Of a stretch of 64,000 nucleotides of DNA, positions 42,668 through 50,962 are shown in pieces (position 1 is the first letter of the stretch; the number at the start of each line of letters is the position of its first letter). The position numbers and the translations under genes were made by a program. The notes beneath the pieces were generated by a model. It worked only from the letters and a program-made list of their open reading frames with translations. It made no database searches and was not told the DNA's origin. Source of the DNA: Thiosulfatihalobacter marinus (GTDB lineage Bacteria > Pseudomonadota > Alphaproteobacteria > Rhodobacterales > Rhodobacteraceae); contig NZ_JAECRZ010000003.1 in assembly GCF_016019955.1 (NCBI RefSeq), positions 294,892 to 358,891 on the forward strand. The letters run 5' to 3'.

Positions 42668-43095
42668 CGGCGGCGCCCCGGTGGCGCCCCGCCTACGCCT
42701 ATCTCCCCGGCAAGACCCCACGCCATGCCGAGGGCACGTTTGACAGGTTTGCCTTTGATCGCGCGGATCTTGCCGGTTCGGAACGCTGGCAACTGGCCCT
42801 GGCCTGTCTGCGCGAGGGGTATTTCTGGGAAGCGCATGAGTTGCTGGAACCGGTCTGGATGGACCTGCCCGAAGACGCGCCCGAGCGGGCGCTGGTGCAG
42901 GGGCTGATCCAGCTGGCCAATGCCGGGCTGAAACGGCGCATGGGCCGGGCCGGGGCGGTGGCGCGGCTGGAGATCATGGCGCGGGATTTGCTGCGCGGGG
43001 GGCTGGCGGCGGGCGCGGTGATTCCCGGGCTGGACCACGCCGGGATCGCCGAGCTTTGGCAGGCGGTGCTGGGCACGGAAATGGTGCCCAGGTAA
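42664..43095 (+). CDS. DUF309 family protein
   Basis: This 143-residue helical protein has the DUF309 core 'REGYFWEAHELLEPVWMDLPE' (positions about 49-70), where the HE pair is conserved, and 'LVQGLIQLANAGLKRRMGR'. The family is widespread and uncharacterised; the HE and following Glu residues could bind a metal. It overlaps the hydrolase gene by ATGA and ends 164 bases before boxC, across a separate operator region. Why a DUF309 protein sits in a benzoate operon is unknown. Confidence 0.82.
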   Translation: MTAAPRWRPAYAYLPGKTPRHAEGTFDRFAFDRADLAGSERWQLALACLREGYFWEAHELLEPVWMDLPEDAPERALVQGLIQLANAGLKRRMGRAGAVARLEIMARDLLRGGLAAGAVIPGLDHAGIAELWQAVLGTEMVPR

Positions 43096-43259
43096 CTCAT
43101 GTTTGCAATTTAATGCATATTTTCGCGCCGCCCTGCTAAGATTTCGCCAGCTTTGCCCCACTAATCTTGCGATTTATCGCATTATTGTGCACCAACGGGG
43201 TTTACCCGTCCTGCGATTGGCATTATCGTGCACCTTGTCTTTTGACTCGAGGAAGCGCC
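43096..43259 (+). promoter_or_regulatory. boxC promoter with clustered BoxR-type operators
   Basis: This AT-rich stretch contains TGCAATTTAATGCA (43104-43117; TGCA-N6-TGCA), the perfect dyad TGCGATTTATCGCA (43168-43181), and two GCATTAT words (43179-43185 and 43220-43226), each followed by GTGCAC within a few bases. It is the densest operator cluster in the window. A GAGGAAG ribosome site precedes the ATG at 43260. Confidence 0.7.
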
Positions 43260-44921
43260 ATGACCAAGCGGATTGATTTTCAGACCGACCCTTCGCATTA
43301 CCGCCACTGGAAGGTGGACTATGACGGCCCGGTTGCCAGCCTTTACATGGATGTGGACGAGGATGGCGGGCTGTTTGACGGCTATCAGCTCAAGCTGAAT
43401 TCCTATGATCTGGGCGTGGATATCGAACTGGCCGATGTGGTGCAGCGGATGCGGTTCGAACATCCCGAAGTGAAGGTGGTGGTGATGAAATCCGCCAGGG
43501 ACAAGGTGTTTTGTGCCGGTGCCAACATCCGCATGCTGGGCGGCGCGGCGCATGGCCACAAGGTGAATTTCTGCAAGTTCACCAACGAGACCCGCAATGC
43601 GTTCGAGGCCGCCGAGGAAGATTCGGGCCAGAAATACATGGCCGCCGTCAAGGGCGCCTGTGCCGGGGGGGGCTATGAGCTGGCGCTGGCCTGCAACCAC
43701 ATCATGCTGACCGATGACAGCGCCTCGTCGGTGGCGCTGCCCGAGGTGCCGCTGTTGGCGGTGCTGCCGGGCACCGGCGGGCTGACCCGCGTGACCGACA
43801 AGCGCAAGGTGCGGCGGGACCGGGCGGATATTTTCTGCACCATCGAGGAAGGCGTGCGCGGCAAGCGGGCCAGGGAGTGGCGCTTGGTGGACGAGGTGAT
43901 TTCCAACGCGAAATTCGACGAGGCTGTCGAGGAGCGCGCCAGGGAATTTGCCGCGGCGTCGCCCAAGCCGGACGTGGAAAAGGGCATCGCTCTGACCCCG
44001 CTGGCCCGCGAATTCGGCGAGGATGGCAGCGTGGCCTATTCGCTGGTCGAGGTGGCCGTGGACAGGAACGGGCGCACCGCGACAATCACGCTGCATGGCC
44101 CGGAAGACGATGCGCCGTCGGATATGGACGCGTTCACGGCGCAAGGGGCCGGGGCCTATATGCTGCGGCTGGCGCGCGAACTGGACGACGCGATCCTGCA
44201 TCTGCGGCTGAACGAGATGGAGCTTGGCTTTTTGATCTTCCGCAGCCAGGGCGACCCCGCAAAACTGCTGGCGCATGAAAAGCTGTTGCTGGACAATGCC
44301 GATCACTGGCTGGCCAACGAGGTGTTGCAATACTGGAAACGGCTGCTCAAGCGGGTCGATGTCACGTCGCGCTCGATGATGGCGCTGGTCGAGCACGGAT
44401 CCTGCTTTGCCGGCGTGCTGGCGGAACTGCTGTTCGCGGTGGACCGATCCTACATGATGGAGGACGCGTTCGAGGGCGACAATCGCCCGATGGCGGCGGT
44501 AACGCTGAGCGAAGCGAATTTCGGGCCGATGCCGATGGGCAACGGGCTGACGCGGCTGGAAACCCGGTTTCTGGGCGAGCCAGAGAGCGTGGACAAGGCC
44601 AAAGCCGCCATTGGCGCGGCGCTGGAGGCGGACGAGGCCGATGCCTTGGGCCTGGTGACGGAGATTCTGGACGATATCGACTGGGAAGACGAGATCCGCA
44701 TCGTGACCGAGGAGCGCGCCAGCTTCAGCCCGGATGCGATGACCGGGCTGGAAGCGAACCTGCGCTTTGCCGGACCGGAAACCATGGAAACCCGGATATT
44801 CGGCCGCCTGACGGCCTGGCAGAACTGGATCTTCAACCGCCCGAACGCGGTGGGGGCCGAGGGCGCGTTGCAGCGCTATGGCACCGGCGTGCGCGGCAAG
44901 TACGACATGGAACGTGTGTGA
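43260..44921 (+). CDS. boxC: 2,3-epoxybenzoyl-CoA dihydrolase
   Basis: This 553-residue member of the crotonase superfamily opens the ring of 2,3-epoxybenzoyl-CoA to give 3,4-dehydroadipyl-CoA semialdehyde and formate. The first crotonase domain has the CoA-binding/oxyanion segments 'KVFCAGANIRMLGG' (near 83-96) and 'KGACAGGGYELALAC' (near 130-145). The second half is a degenerate crotonase-like domain, as is normal for BoxC. The length matches known BoxC. Formate released by this step could feed the formate dehydrogenase encoded in the same window. It is followed by a hairpin and boxB. Confidence 0.95.
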   Translation: MTKRIDFQTDPSHYRHWKVDYDGPVASLYMDVDEDGGLFDGYQLKLNSYDLGVDIELADVVQRMRFEHPEVKVVVMKSARDKVFCAGANIRMLGGAAHGHKVNFCKFTNETRNAFEAAEEDSGQKYMAAVKGACAGGGYELALACNHIMLTDDSASSVALPEVPLLAVLPGTGGLTRVTDKRKVRRDRADIFCTIEEGVRGKRAREWRLVDEVISNAKFDEAVEERAREFAAASPKPDVEKGIALTPLAREFGEDGSVAYSLVEVAVDRNGRTATITLHGPEDDAPSDMDAFTAQGAGAYMLRLARELDDAILHLRLNEMELGFLIFRSQGDPAKLLAHEKLLLDNADHWLANEVLQYWKRLLKRVDVTSRSMMALVEHGSCFAGVLAELLFAVDRSYMMEDAFEGDNRPMAAVTLSEANFGPMPMGNGLTRLETRFLGEPESVDKAKAAIGAALEADEADALGLVTEILDDIDWEDEIRIVTEERASFSPDAMTGLEANLRFAGPETMETRIFGRLTAWQNWIFNRPNAVGAEGALQRYGTGVRGKYDMERV

Positions 44922-44930
44922 CGAAGGAGC

Positions 44931-44951
44931 GGTGCGCAGGATCTGCGCACC
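44931..44951 (+). other. Hairpin between boxC and boxB
   Basis: The eight-base-pair stem GGTGCGCA (44931-44938) / TGCGCACC (44944-44951) with a GGATC loop lies ten bases after the boxC stop. There is no T-run, so it is more likely an RNA-processing or stabilising element than a full terminator. Confidence 0.6.
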
Positions 44952-45008
44952 CTGCGACAGCCTGTAGGGTGTGCCCGGGGGCGCACCATCCCAATGAGGA
45001 GACCCCAA

Positions 45009-46460
45009 ATGCTTGATTTGATCAATGTAAGCTACGACACCCAGATTCCCAACAACGTTGGGCTGTCGTCGGACAAGAAGGTATTGAAGGCGCTGGAGAA
45101 ATGGCATCCCGGCTATATCAACTGGTGGAACGACCTGATCCCGCAGCAGTTCCAGAAATCGATGGTCTATCTGCGCACCGCCGTGAGCGTGGATCCCAAG
45201 GGATGGGCCAAGTTCGACTATGTGAAGATGCCGGAATACCGCTGGGGCGTGCTGCTGGCACCCGAGGTCGAAGGCCGCACCATTCCCTGTGGCGAGCATA
45301 GGGGCCAGCCTGCCTGGCAGGAAGTTCCCGGCGAATACCGCAACCTGATGAAGCGCCTGATCGTGATCCAGGGCGACACCGAGCCGGGATCGGTGGAACA
45401 GCAGCGTTTCCTGGGTCTGACCGCGCCGTCGTTGTATGACATGCGCAACCTGTTCCAGGTGAATGTCGAAGAGGGCCGTCACCTGTGGGCGATGGTTTAC
45501 CTGCTTCAGAAATACTTTGGCCGCGACGGGCGCGAAGAGGCGGATGACATGCTGCGCCGCTCGTCGGGCAGTGAAGAGGCACCGCGGATGCTGGGCGCGT
45601 TCAACGAGGAAACGCCGGACTGGCTGTCGTTCTTCATGTTCACCTATTTCACCGACCGGGACGGCAAGATGCAGCTGGAATCGCTGGCACAATCGGGTTT
45701 TGACCCGCTAAGCCGCACCTGCCGTTTCATGCTGACCGAAGAGGCGCACCACATGTTCGTGGGTGAAACCGGAGTGGGCCGCACGATCGAGCGCACCTGC
45801 CAGGTGATGAACGAGCATGGCATCACCGACCCCTACGACACCGACCGCATTCGCGGTCTGGGGGTGATCGACCTGCCGCTGATCCAGAAGAAGCTGAACC
45901 TGCATTACACGCTTAGCCTGGACCTGTTCGGACAGGAGGTTTCGACCAACGCCGCCAACGCGTTCAACGCGGGCATCAAGGGGCGGTATCAGGAGAACAG
46001 GATCGATGACGACCACATGTTGCAGAGCGACACCTATGTCGTGTGGGACATGGTGGACGGCAAGGCGGTACAGCGCGAAGTGCCCGCGCTGACGGCGATC
46101 AACATGCGCCTGCGCGACGATTATACCCGTGACGCGGCGGGCGGTGTGGGCCGCTGGAACAAGATCATTGCCAAGGCGGGGATTGATTTCGAGCTGAAGC
46201 TGCCGCACGAGGCGTTCCACCGCAAGATCGGCGTTTTCTCGGGCCACAATTTCGATCCCGAGGGCCAGATCGTAACGGGTGCGGACTATGATGCGGGCCT
46301 GCCGGGCTGGCTGCCGACCCATGCGGATGGCGATTTCATCCAGTCGTTGATGAAACCCTGCCTGGAGCCGGGCCAGTATGCCCGCTGGATCGCGCCGCCC
46401 AAGGTGGGGATCGACAACAAGCCGGGCGACTTTGAATATGTAAAGTTGCATATGGCATAA
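45009..46460 (+). CDS. boxB: Benzoyl-CoA 2,3-epoxidase, oxygenase component
   Basis: This 483-residue class I diiron enzyme inserts one oxygen atom into benzoyl-CoA to make the 2,3-epoxide. The metal site is seen in 'EEAHHMFVGETG' (E244, H247 and neighbours), with further acidic ligands upstream in 'VEEGRHLWAMVY' near residue 155. The length and the C-terminal 'WIAPPKVGIDNKPGDFEYV' match BoxB. The start ATG at 45009 has GAGGAGA upstream. It works with the reductase BoxA encoded 280 bases downstream, beyond a small Cys-rich gene. Confidence 0.96.
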   Translation: MLDLINVSYDTQIPNNVGLSSDKKVLKALEKWHPGYINWWNDLIPQQFQKSMVYLRTAVSVDPKGWAKFDYVKMPEYRWGVLLAPEVEGRTIPCGEHRGQPAWQEVPGEYRNLMKRLIVIQGDTEPGSVEQQRFLGLTAPSLYDMRNLFQVNVEEGRHLWAMVYLLQKYFGRDGREEADDMLRRSSGSEEAPRMLGAFNEETPDWLSFFMFTYFTDRDGKMQLESLAQSGFDPLSRTCRFMLTEEAHHMFVGETGVGRTIERTCQVMNEHGITDPYDTDRIRGLGVIDLPLIQKKLNLHYTLSLDLFGQEVSTNAANAFNAGIKGRYQENRIDDDHMLQSDTYVVWDMVDGKAVQREVPALTAINMRLRDDYTRDAAGGVGRWNKIIAKAGIDFELKLPHEAFHRKIGVFSGHNFDPEGQIVTGADYDAGLPGWLPTHADGDFIQSLMKPCLEPGQYARWIAPPKVGIDNKPGDFEYVKLHMA

Positions 46461-46513
46461 AACCGGCGCCGGACGGGGATGACCTGTCCGGCGAAACCGT
46501 GTAGGGTGAAGAC

Positions 46514-46684
46514 ATGAGAATCGATCGCAATATCGGACATGCCCCGCGCGTCCAGGCCATTGGCCGCAAGCTGATGGAAACGCCGCTGCGCTGTGTGGAT
46601 TGTACCGAATGCAAGGGCCTGTGCCAGGAGCTGATTGACGTTCTGATGCTGCCCGACATGGTTCTGAAGGCAAAGGACGGCTGA
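46514..46684 (+). CDS. 56-residue CxxCxxCxxxC protein between boxB and boxA
   Basis: This short gene sits between boxB and boxA on the same strand. The product has C27, C30, C33 and C37 in CVDCTECKGLC, which is the exact C-x2-C-x2-C-x3-C spacing of a [4Fe-4S] site, although the usual proline after the last cysteine is missing. The flanks are helical: 'RVQAIGRKLMETP' before and 'LIDVLMLPDMVLKAK' after. A GTGAAG leader precedes the ATG. I do not recognise the family. It might be a small electron carrier or assembly factor for the BoxA/BoxB system. A zinc site is the alternative. Confidence 0.7.
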   Translation: MRIDRNIGHAPRVQAIGRKLMETPLRCVDCTECKGLCQELIDVLMLPDMVLKAKDG

Positions 46685-46741
46685 CACCGCTCTGCGCCCT
46701 GCCCCACACTCTGACAGACCTTTGACCTGGAGCGCCCTTTC

Positions 46742-47929
46742 GTGACCCAGCCGATAAAACAACACCTGATCGACCCGGAAATCTGCATTCGCTGTTACAC
46801 CTGCGAGATGACCTGTCCCGTCGGTGCGATCCAGCATGACGACACCAATGTCGTTGTCGATCCCGACATTTGTGAATTCTGCATGGATTGCATTCCGGTC
46901 TGTCCCACCGGGTCGATCGACGAATGGCGGGTGGTGGACACGGCCTATTCGCTGGAAGCGCAATATGGCTGGGACGAACTGCCCGAACAGGCCGAGATCG
47001 GCGGCGGTGACACCGACGAGGCCGAGGCGCTGGACCCGGCGATTGCCGCGTTGCTGGAGGATGCCCACAAGGGCGCGGGCGGCAAGGCGCGCGCGCCGGC
47101 CAGCGCGGCGCGGCCCAGCATCAACCTGTATACCATCGCCAGGCCGGCGACGGCGACGGTGCAGGGCAATTTCCGGCTGACGGCGCGCGATGCCGGAACC
47201 GATATCCGGCTGGTGATCCTGAATGTCGACGGGCAGGCCTTTCCGGTGCTGGAGGGCCAGACCATCGGCATTATCCCCCCCGGAACGGATGCGACCGGCA
47301 AGCCGCACCTGCCGCGCCTGTATTCCGTATCCAGCCCGCGCGACGGCGAGCGGCCGAATTATGGCAATGTCTCGCTGACCGTAAAGCGCGAGGCGCATGG
47401 CGTTGCTTCGAATTTCATCTGCGATCTGAAGGCGGGCGACAGGGTGCAGGTGACAGGGCCGTTTGGCGCGACCTTCCTGATGCCGGATGATCCCGAGGCG
47501 CGGCTGCTGATGATCTGCACCGGCACCGGATCGGCGCCGATGCGGGCCTTTACCCAGCGCAGGGCGCGCACGGTGGGCAACAGATCGGGCGGCATGACCA
47601 TGTTCTTTGGCGCGCGCTCGCCCGAGGAACTGCCGTATTTCGGCCCGCTCAAGAAGCTGCCGGAAACGCTTTTGAAAACCCATATGGTGTTTTCGCGCCT
47701 GCCGGATCAGCCAAAGGAATACGTGCAGGACCGGATGATGGCCGAGGAAGAGGCGGTGGCCGCATTGTTGGCCGATCCCAGGACCCACATTTACATCTGC
47801 GGGCTGCGCGGCATGGAGGAAGGGGTGGAAAAGACCCTGACCAATATCGCCGAAAGCATCGGCACGCCCTGGGCGGCGTTGCGGGACACGATGCGCGAAG
47901 AAGGCCGGTATCACGTGGAGACCTATTGA
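46742..47929 (+). CDS. boxA: Benzoyl-CoA epoxidase, reductase component
   Basis: This 395-residue flavoprotein takes electrons from NADPH for BoxB. The N-terminal ferredoxin domain has two clusters: CIRCYTCEMTCP near residue 16 and CEFCMDCIPVCP near 45. The C-terminal FAD/NADPH domain (about 125-395) has 'RLYSVSSPRDGE' (FAD), 'MICTGTGSAPMRAF' (NADPH pyrophosphate) and a terminal 'REEGRYHVETY'. The start is GTG at 46742 with GGAG upstream. The thioesterase gene begins on the base after its stop. Confidence 0.95.
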   Translation: MTQPIKQHLIDPEICIRCYTCEMTCPVGAIQHDDTNVVVDPDICEFCMDCIPVCPTGSIDEWRVVDTAYSLEAQYGWDELPEQAEIGGGDTDEAEALDPAIAALLEDAHKGAGGKARAPASAARPSINLYTIARPATATVQGNFRLTARDAGTDIRLVILNVDGQAFPVLEGQTIGIIPPGTDATGKPHLPRLYSVSSPRDGERPNYGNVSLTVKREAHGVASNFICDLKAGDRVQVTGPFGATFLMPDDPEARLLMICTGTGSAPMRAFTQRRARTVGNRSGGMTMFFGARSPEELPYFGPLKKLPETLLKTHMVFSRLPDQPKEYVQDRMMAEEEAVAALLADPRTHIYICGLRGMEEGVEKTLTNIAESIGTPWAALRDTMREEGRYHVETY

Positions 47930-48364
47930 ATGGGCGCGGCACCGGCGTTCACCCATGAGATCCGCGTGACATGGGGCGACTGTGATCCCGCGAAAATCGT
48001 CTATACCGCGCGCATCCCGTGGTTCGCGCTGGATGCGATCAACGCCTGGTGGGAGGCGCATCTGGGCGGCGACGGCTGGTTCCAGATGGAGCTTGACCGC
48101 AATGTCGGCACGCCCTTTGTGCATATGAGCCTGGATTTTCACAGCCCGATCACACCGCGCCACCGGCTGAAGTGCCAGGTGGATCCGATCGCGCTTGGCG
48201 AAAGCTCGATCCGGTTCCGGGTGCTGGGCCGGCAGGACGGTGTCTTGTGTTTCTCCGGTGAATTTGTTTGTGTGTTCATTGTGGCGGACCAGTTTCGGAA
48301 ACAGGCCGTGCCAGGCGACATCCGGGAGATCGTGACGCCTTTTTTGGTGGCGAAAAACGCATGA
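47930..48364 (+). CDS. Hotdog-fold acyl-CoA thioesterase (4-hydroxybenzoyl-CoA thioesterase-like)
   Basis: This 144-residue thioesterase has the 4HBT signature 'TWGDCDPAKIVYTARIPWF' near residues 14-32, with the catalytic aspartate at D17. 'GTPFVHMSLDFHSPITPRHRL' follows near 63-83. It abuts boxA without a gap, so it belongs to the box operon, where it could release CoA from benzoyl-CoA or stalled intermediates. It is the last structural gene before boxR, 105 bases away. Confidence 0.9.
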   Translation: MGAAPAFTHEIRVTWGDCDPAKIVYTARIPWFALDAINAWWEAHLGGDGWFQMELDRNVGTPFVHMSLDFHSPITPRHRLKCQVDPIALGESSIRFRVLGRQDGVLCFSGEFVCVFIVADQFRKQAVPGDIREIVTPFLVAKNA

Positions 48365-48469
48365 TATTGCAGCTTTGCCCCTGATCTGCGCCCAATTTGA
48401 TTGATTGCCCGGCATTTCCGCGCTAATTTTTGCACTATCTTACACCCTTCAGGGCACGAGCGCGGGACG
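48365..48469 (+). promoter_or_regulatory. boxR promoter region with a degenerate operator
   Basis: This AT-rich 105-base gap contains TGCACTATCTTACA (48431-48444), an imperfect TGCA-N6-TGCA, and GCACTAT, one base off the GCATTAT word seen before the other box promoters. This fits autoregulation by BoxR. No strong ribosome site precedes the ATG beyond GCGGGAC. Confidence 0.5.
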
Positions 48470-49387
48470 ATGGCGGAGATCACCAATTTCAGGGGCGACA
48501 CCCAGCCGGTGGAACAGATGTCGTCGATCGACCGGGCGGTGCAACAGCTGATCCTGCGGGTGGGCGACCGGGTGCGCAAGGCGCGCGAGCGCAAGGGCAT
48601 TCCGCGCCGGGTTCTGTCAGAGCGGTCCGGCGTCAGCCCGCGCTATCTGGCGCAGCTGGAGGCCGGGGCCGGGAATATCTCCATCGGACTGTTGGAACGG
48701 GTGGCGATCGCGCTGGATCACCGGATCGAGTGGTTCGTGGGCGAGGAAGACCCGTGGACATCCGAGGTGGTGAAGATGGCGAGCCAGTTCCAGACCGCCG
48801 ACAAGGCCACGCAACAGGCGGTTATGGCGCTGCTGAGCAGTTCCGGGCCGGGCCAGCAAAAGGCACAGCGTATCTGCCTGCTGGGGCTGCGCGGGGCGGG
48901 AAAATCCACGCTGGGGCGAATGACGGGCGAAGCGCTGGACCTGCCGTTCCTGGAACTGAACCGCGAGATCGAGGATCACAGCGGGATGCCGGTTTCCGAG
49001 GTGATGGCACTGTATGGGCAGGAAGGGTATCGCAAGCTGGAGTCGCAGGCGTTGCAGCGGGTGATCGCCACCCATGACAGCGTGATCCTGGCGGTTGCGG
49101 GCGGCATCGTGGCCGAACCGATGACGTATAACGCGCTGCTCAGCCATTTCCACACGGTCTGGCTCAAGGCCAGCCCGGAAGAGCATATGGGGCGGGTACA
49201 GGCGCAGGGCGATGACCGGCCGATGGCGGGCAATCCCGAGGCGATGGAACAGCTGCGCGCCCTGCTGAGCAGCCGCGAGCCGCTGTATGACCGGGCCGAT
49301 GCGCGGCTGGACACCACTGGCAACACGTTGCAGCAATCGACGCAGGCGCTGGTGGCGCTGATCGAAAGCGAAGGTTTTTTGGGATAG
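48470..49387 (+). CDS. boxR: BoxR-type regulator: XRE domain fused to a shikimate-kinase-like domain
   Basis: This 305-residue regulator has an N-terminal XRE helix-turn-helix (about 28-90; 'RVLSERSGVSPRYLAQLEAG' is the recognition region). It is joined to a shikimate-kinase-like domain with P-loop GLRGAGKST near 140 and 'GGIVAEP' near 208. In Azoarcus and Magnetospirillum BoxR/BzdR, benzoyl-CoA binds the kinase-like domain and lifts repression. The gene sits at the end of the box run, and TGCA dyads occur before four transcription units here. I chose the ATG at 48470. Confidence 0.94.
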   Translation: MAEITNFRGDTQPVEQMSSIDRAVQQLILRVGDRVRKARERKGIPRRVLSERSGVSPRYLAQLEAGAGNISIGLLERVAIALDHRIEWFVGEEDPWTSEVVKMASQFQTADKATQQAVMALLSSSGPGQQKAQRICLLGLRGAGKSTLGRMTGEALDLPFLELNREIEDHSGMPVSEVMALYGQEGYRKLESQALQRVIATHDSVILAVAGGIVAEPMTYNALLSHFHTVWLKASPEEHMGRVQAQGDDRPMAGNPEAMEQLRALLSSREPLYDRADARLDTTGNTLQQSTQALVALIESEGFLG

Positions 49388-49417
49388 GTCGGGCCGGGCG
49401 CTGCCGGGGGTTTACCG

Positions 49418-50203
49418 CTACTCGAAGACCGGCTTGCGCTTTTCCAGAAAGGACAGCACCCCTTCGGCATAGTCGGGGTGCGACCCGGCGATGCCCTGCA
49501 AGGCGGCCTCCTGTTTCAGATAGTCATCCAGATCGGTTGCCGTGGCAACGGCGGTCATCGCCTGCTTGATACAGGCCAGCGCGGTGCGCGGCGTGGCGGC
49601 CAGCCTGGCGCAAAGCGCCGCCGTTTCGTCGCGCAGCGCCGGGTCCGGCACGGCCTTCCAGATCATGCCCATCGCGGCGGCCTCGTCCGCCGGGATCGCC
49701 TCGCCCAGCATCAGCGCCGCCTTGGCGCGCGGCAGACCGAGGCTGTTCACCAGCGCCAGACCACCGCCGGCATCCACCGACAGCCCGACCCTGGAAAAGG
49801 ACTGGATGAACTTTGCCGATTGCGCGGCGACCACGATATCGCAGGCCAGCGCAAACGAGGCCCCTGCCCCGGCGGCAACGCCATTGACGCTGGCGACCAC
49901 GGGTTTGGGTGTATTGGCGATGGCGCGCACGATCGGGTGGAACAGTTCGATCTGGATCGCCTCGACATCAAAGGGCTCGGTGCGCCCGCGCGGATCGCGC
50001 TCGCCCAGATCCTGCCCGGCACAAAAGCCGCGCCCGGCCCCGGTGAGGCAGATCACGCGGACCGCGTCGTCGGTGGCGACGGTTTCGAATGCGCCGCGCA
50101 GCGCCAGCAGCAGGTCGCGGGTGATGGCGTTCAGCCGGTCGGGCCGGTTGAGCGTGAGCGTGGCGACACCATCGGCGACGCGGATCAATACGGGTTCGGT
50201 CAT
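49418..50203 (-). CDS. Enoyl-CoA hydratase/isomerase family protein (PaaG-like)
   Basis: This 261-residue crotonase has oxyanion-hole segments 'GRGFCAGQDLGERDP' (near 58-72) and 'NGVAAGAGASFALACD' (near 106-121), and 'LSVDAGGGLAL' with the catalytic aspartate near 140. The pattern resembles PaaG, the 1,2-epoxyphenylacetyl-CoA isomerase, or PaaF. It converges on boxR with a 30-base gap and is on the opposite strand, so it is not in the box operon. It may serve phenylacetate or later steps of aromatic breakdown. Confidence 0.88.
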   Translation of the reverse strand: MTEPVLIRVADGVATLTLNRPDRLNAITRDLLLALRGAFETVATDDAVRVICLTGAGRGFCAGQDLGERDPRGRTEPFDVEAIQIELFHPIVRAIANTPKPVVASVNGVAAGAGASFALACDIVVAAQSAKFIQSFSRVGLSVDAGGGLALVNSLGLPRAKAALMLGEAIPADEAAAMGMIWKAVPDPALRDETAALCARLAATPRTALACIKQAMTAVATATDLDDYLKQEAALQGIAGSHPDYAEGVLSFLEKRKPVFE

Positions 50204-50269
50204 GTCGGCTCCTCTTGTCTACGCGATAGCGCAGATTGGCGGAGGCACAAAGCCAAAATGGCGCGCCGC

Positions 50270-50962
50270 TCAGCCAAGATAGGCACGCAGCGCCGGGGGC
50301 GGGTTGTCCAGAAGCGTGGCGGTGTCCTGTGGCGGCAGGGCCTGCCCCCGGGCGACCAGCACGGTGTGCGGGGCGATGCGGCGGGCATCGGCGGGATCGT
50401 GGCTGACCATCAGCAGCGTGGCGCCGGACCCCTCCAGAAGCGCCGCCACCAGATCCAGCATCTCGCGCTTCAGCGCCGGGCCAAGCGCGGCAAAGGGTTC
50501 GTCCAGCAGGACCAGCGGGCGATCCTGTACCAGCACGCGGGCCAGCGCGACGCGGCTTTGCTGCCCCCCCGACAGCGCGGCGGGCCTGCGTGCGCCCATG
50601 CCCGTCAGGCCAACCCGGTCGAGCGCCCGAGCGACATGGCGGGTGTCGCCGGCGTCAAGCCGCAGATCGGGGCGCAGGCCCAGGCCGACATTCTGTGTCA
50701 CCGTCAGGTGCGGGAACAGGTTGTTGTCCTGAAACAGCATCGCCACGGGGCGCGCGCCCGGCGCGGCGTCGGTGATGTCGGCGCCGTTCCACAAAACGCG
50801 CCCTCCCGAGGGATCGAAAAACCCGGCAATCACCGACAAAAGCGTGGACTTGCCCGCCCCGGATGGCCCGATCACCGCGACGCGCGCGCCGGTCGGGACC
50901 GTCAGGTTGGCGGCCAGGTGAAAATCGCCCTGGTCGATGCGCAGGTTGTCAAGCGTCAGCAA
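50270..50962 (-). CDS. thiQ: Thiamine ABC transporter ATP-binding protein
   Basis: This 230-residue ATPase has Walker [11 protein letters not shown]-loop '[21 protein letters not shown]', signature [14 protein letters not shown], Walker [14 protein letters not shown] and H-loop 'VSHDPADA'. The length and the '[10 protein letters not shown]' segment are typical of ThiQ. It powers thiamine or thiamine-phosphate import with ThiP and ThiB. The gene overlaps thiP by 14 bases and is the last of the thiBPQ operon. Confidence 0.93.
   Translation of the reverse strand: MLTLDNLRIDQGDFHLAANLTVPTGARVAVIGPSGAGKSTLLSVIAGFFDPSGGRVLWNGADITDAAPGARPVAMLFQDNNLFPHLTVTQNVGLGLRPDLRLDAGDTRHVARALDRVGLTGMGARRPAALSGGQQSRVALARVLVQDRPLVLLDEPFAALGPALKREMLDLVAALLEGSGATLLMVSHDPADARRIAPHTVLVARGQALPPQDTATLLDNPPPALRAYLG

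Noticed and set aside
43182-45692. Long minus-strand open frame of 836 codons opposite boxC and boxB
   Set aside because: It is the complement of two well-conserved genes in GC-rich DNA, has no recognisable domain, and ends inside the boxC operator region.
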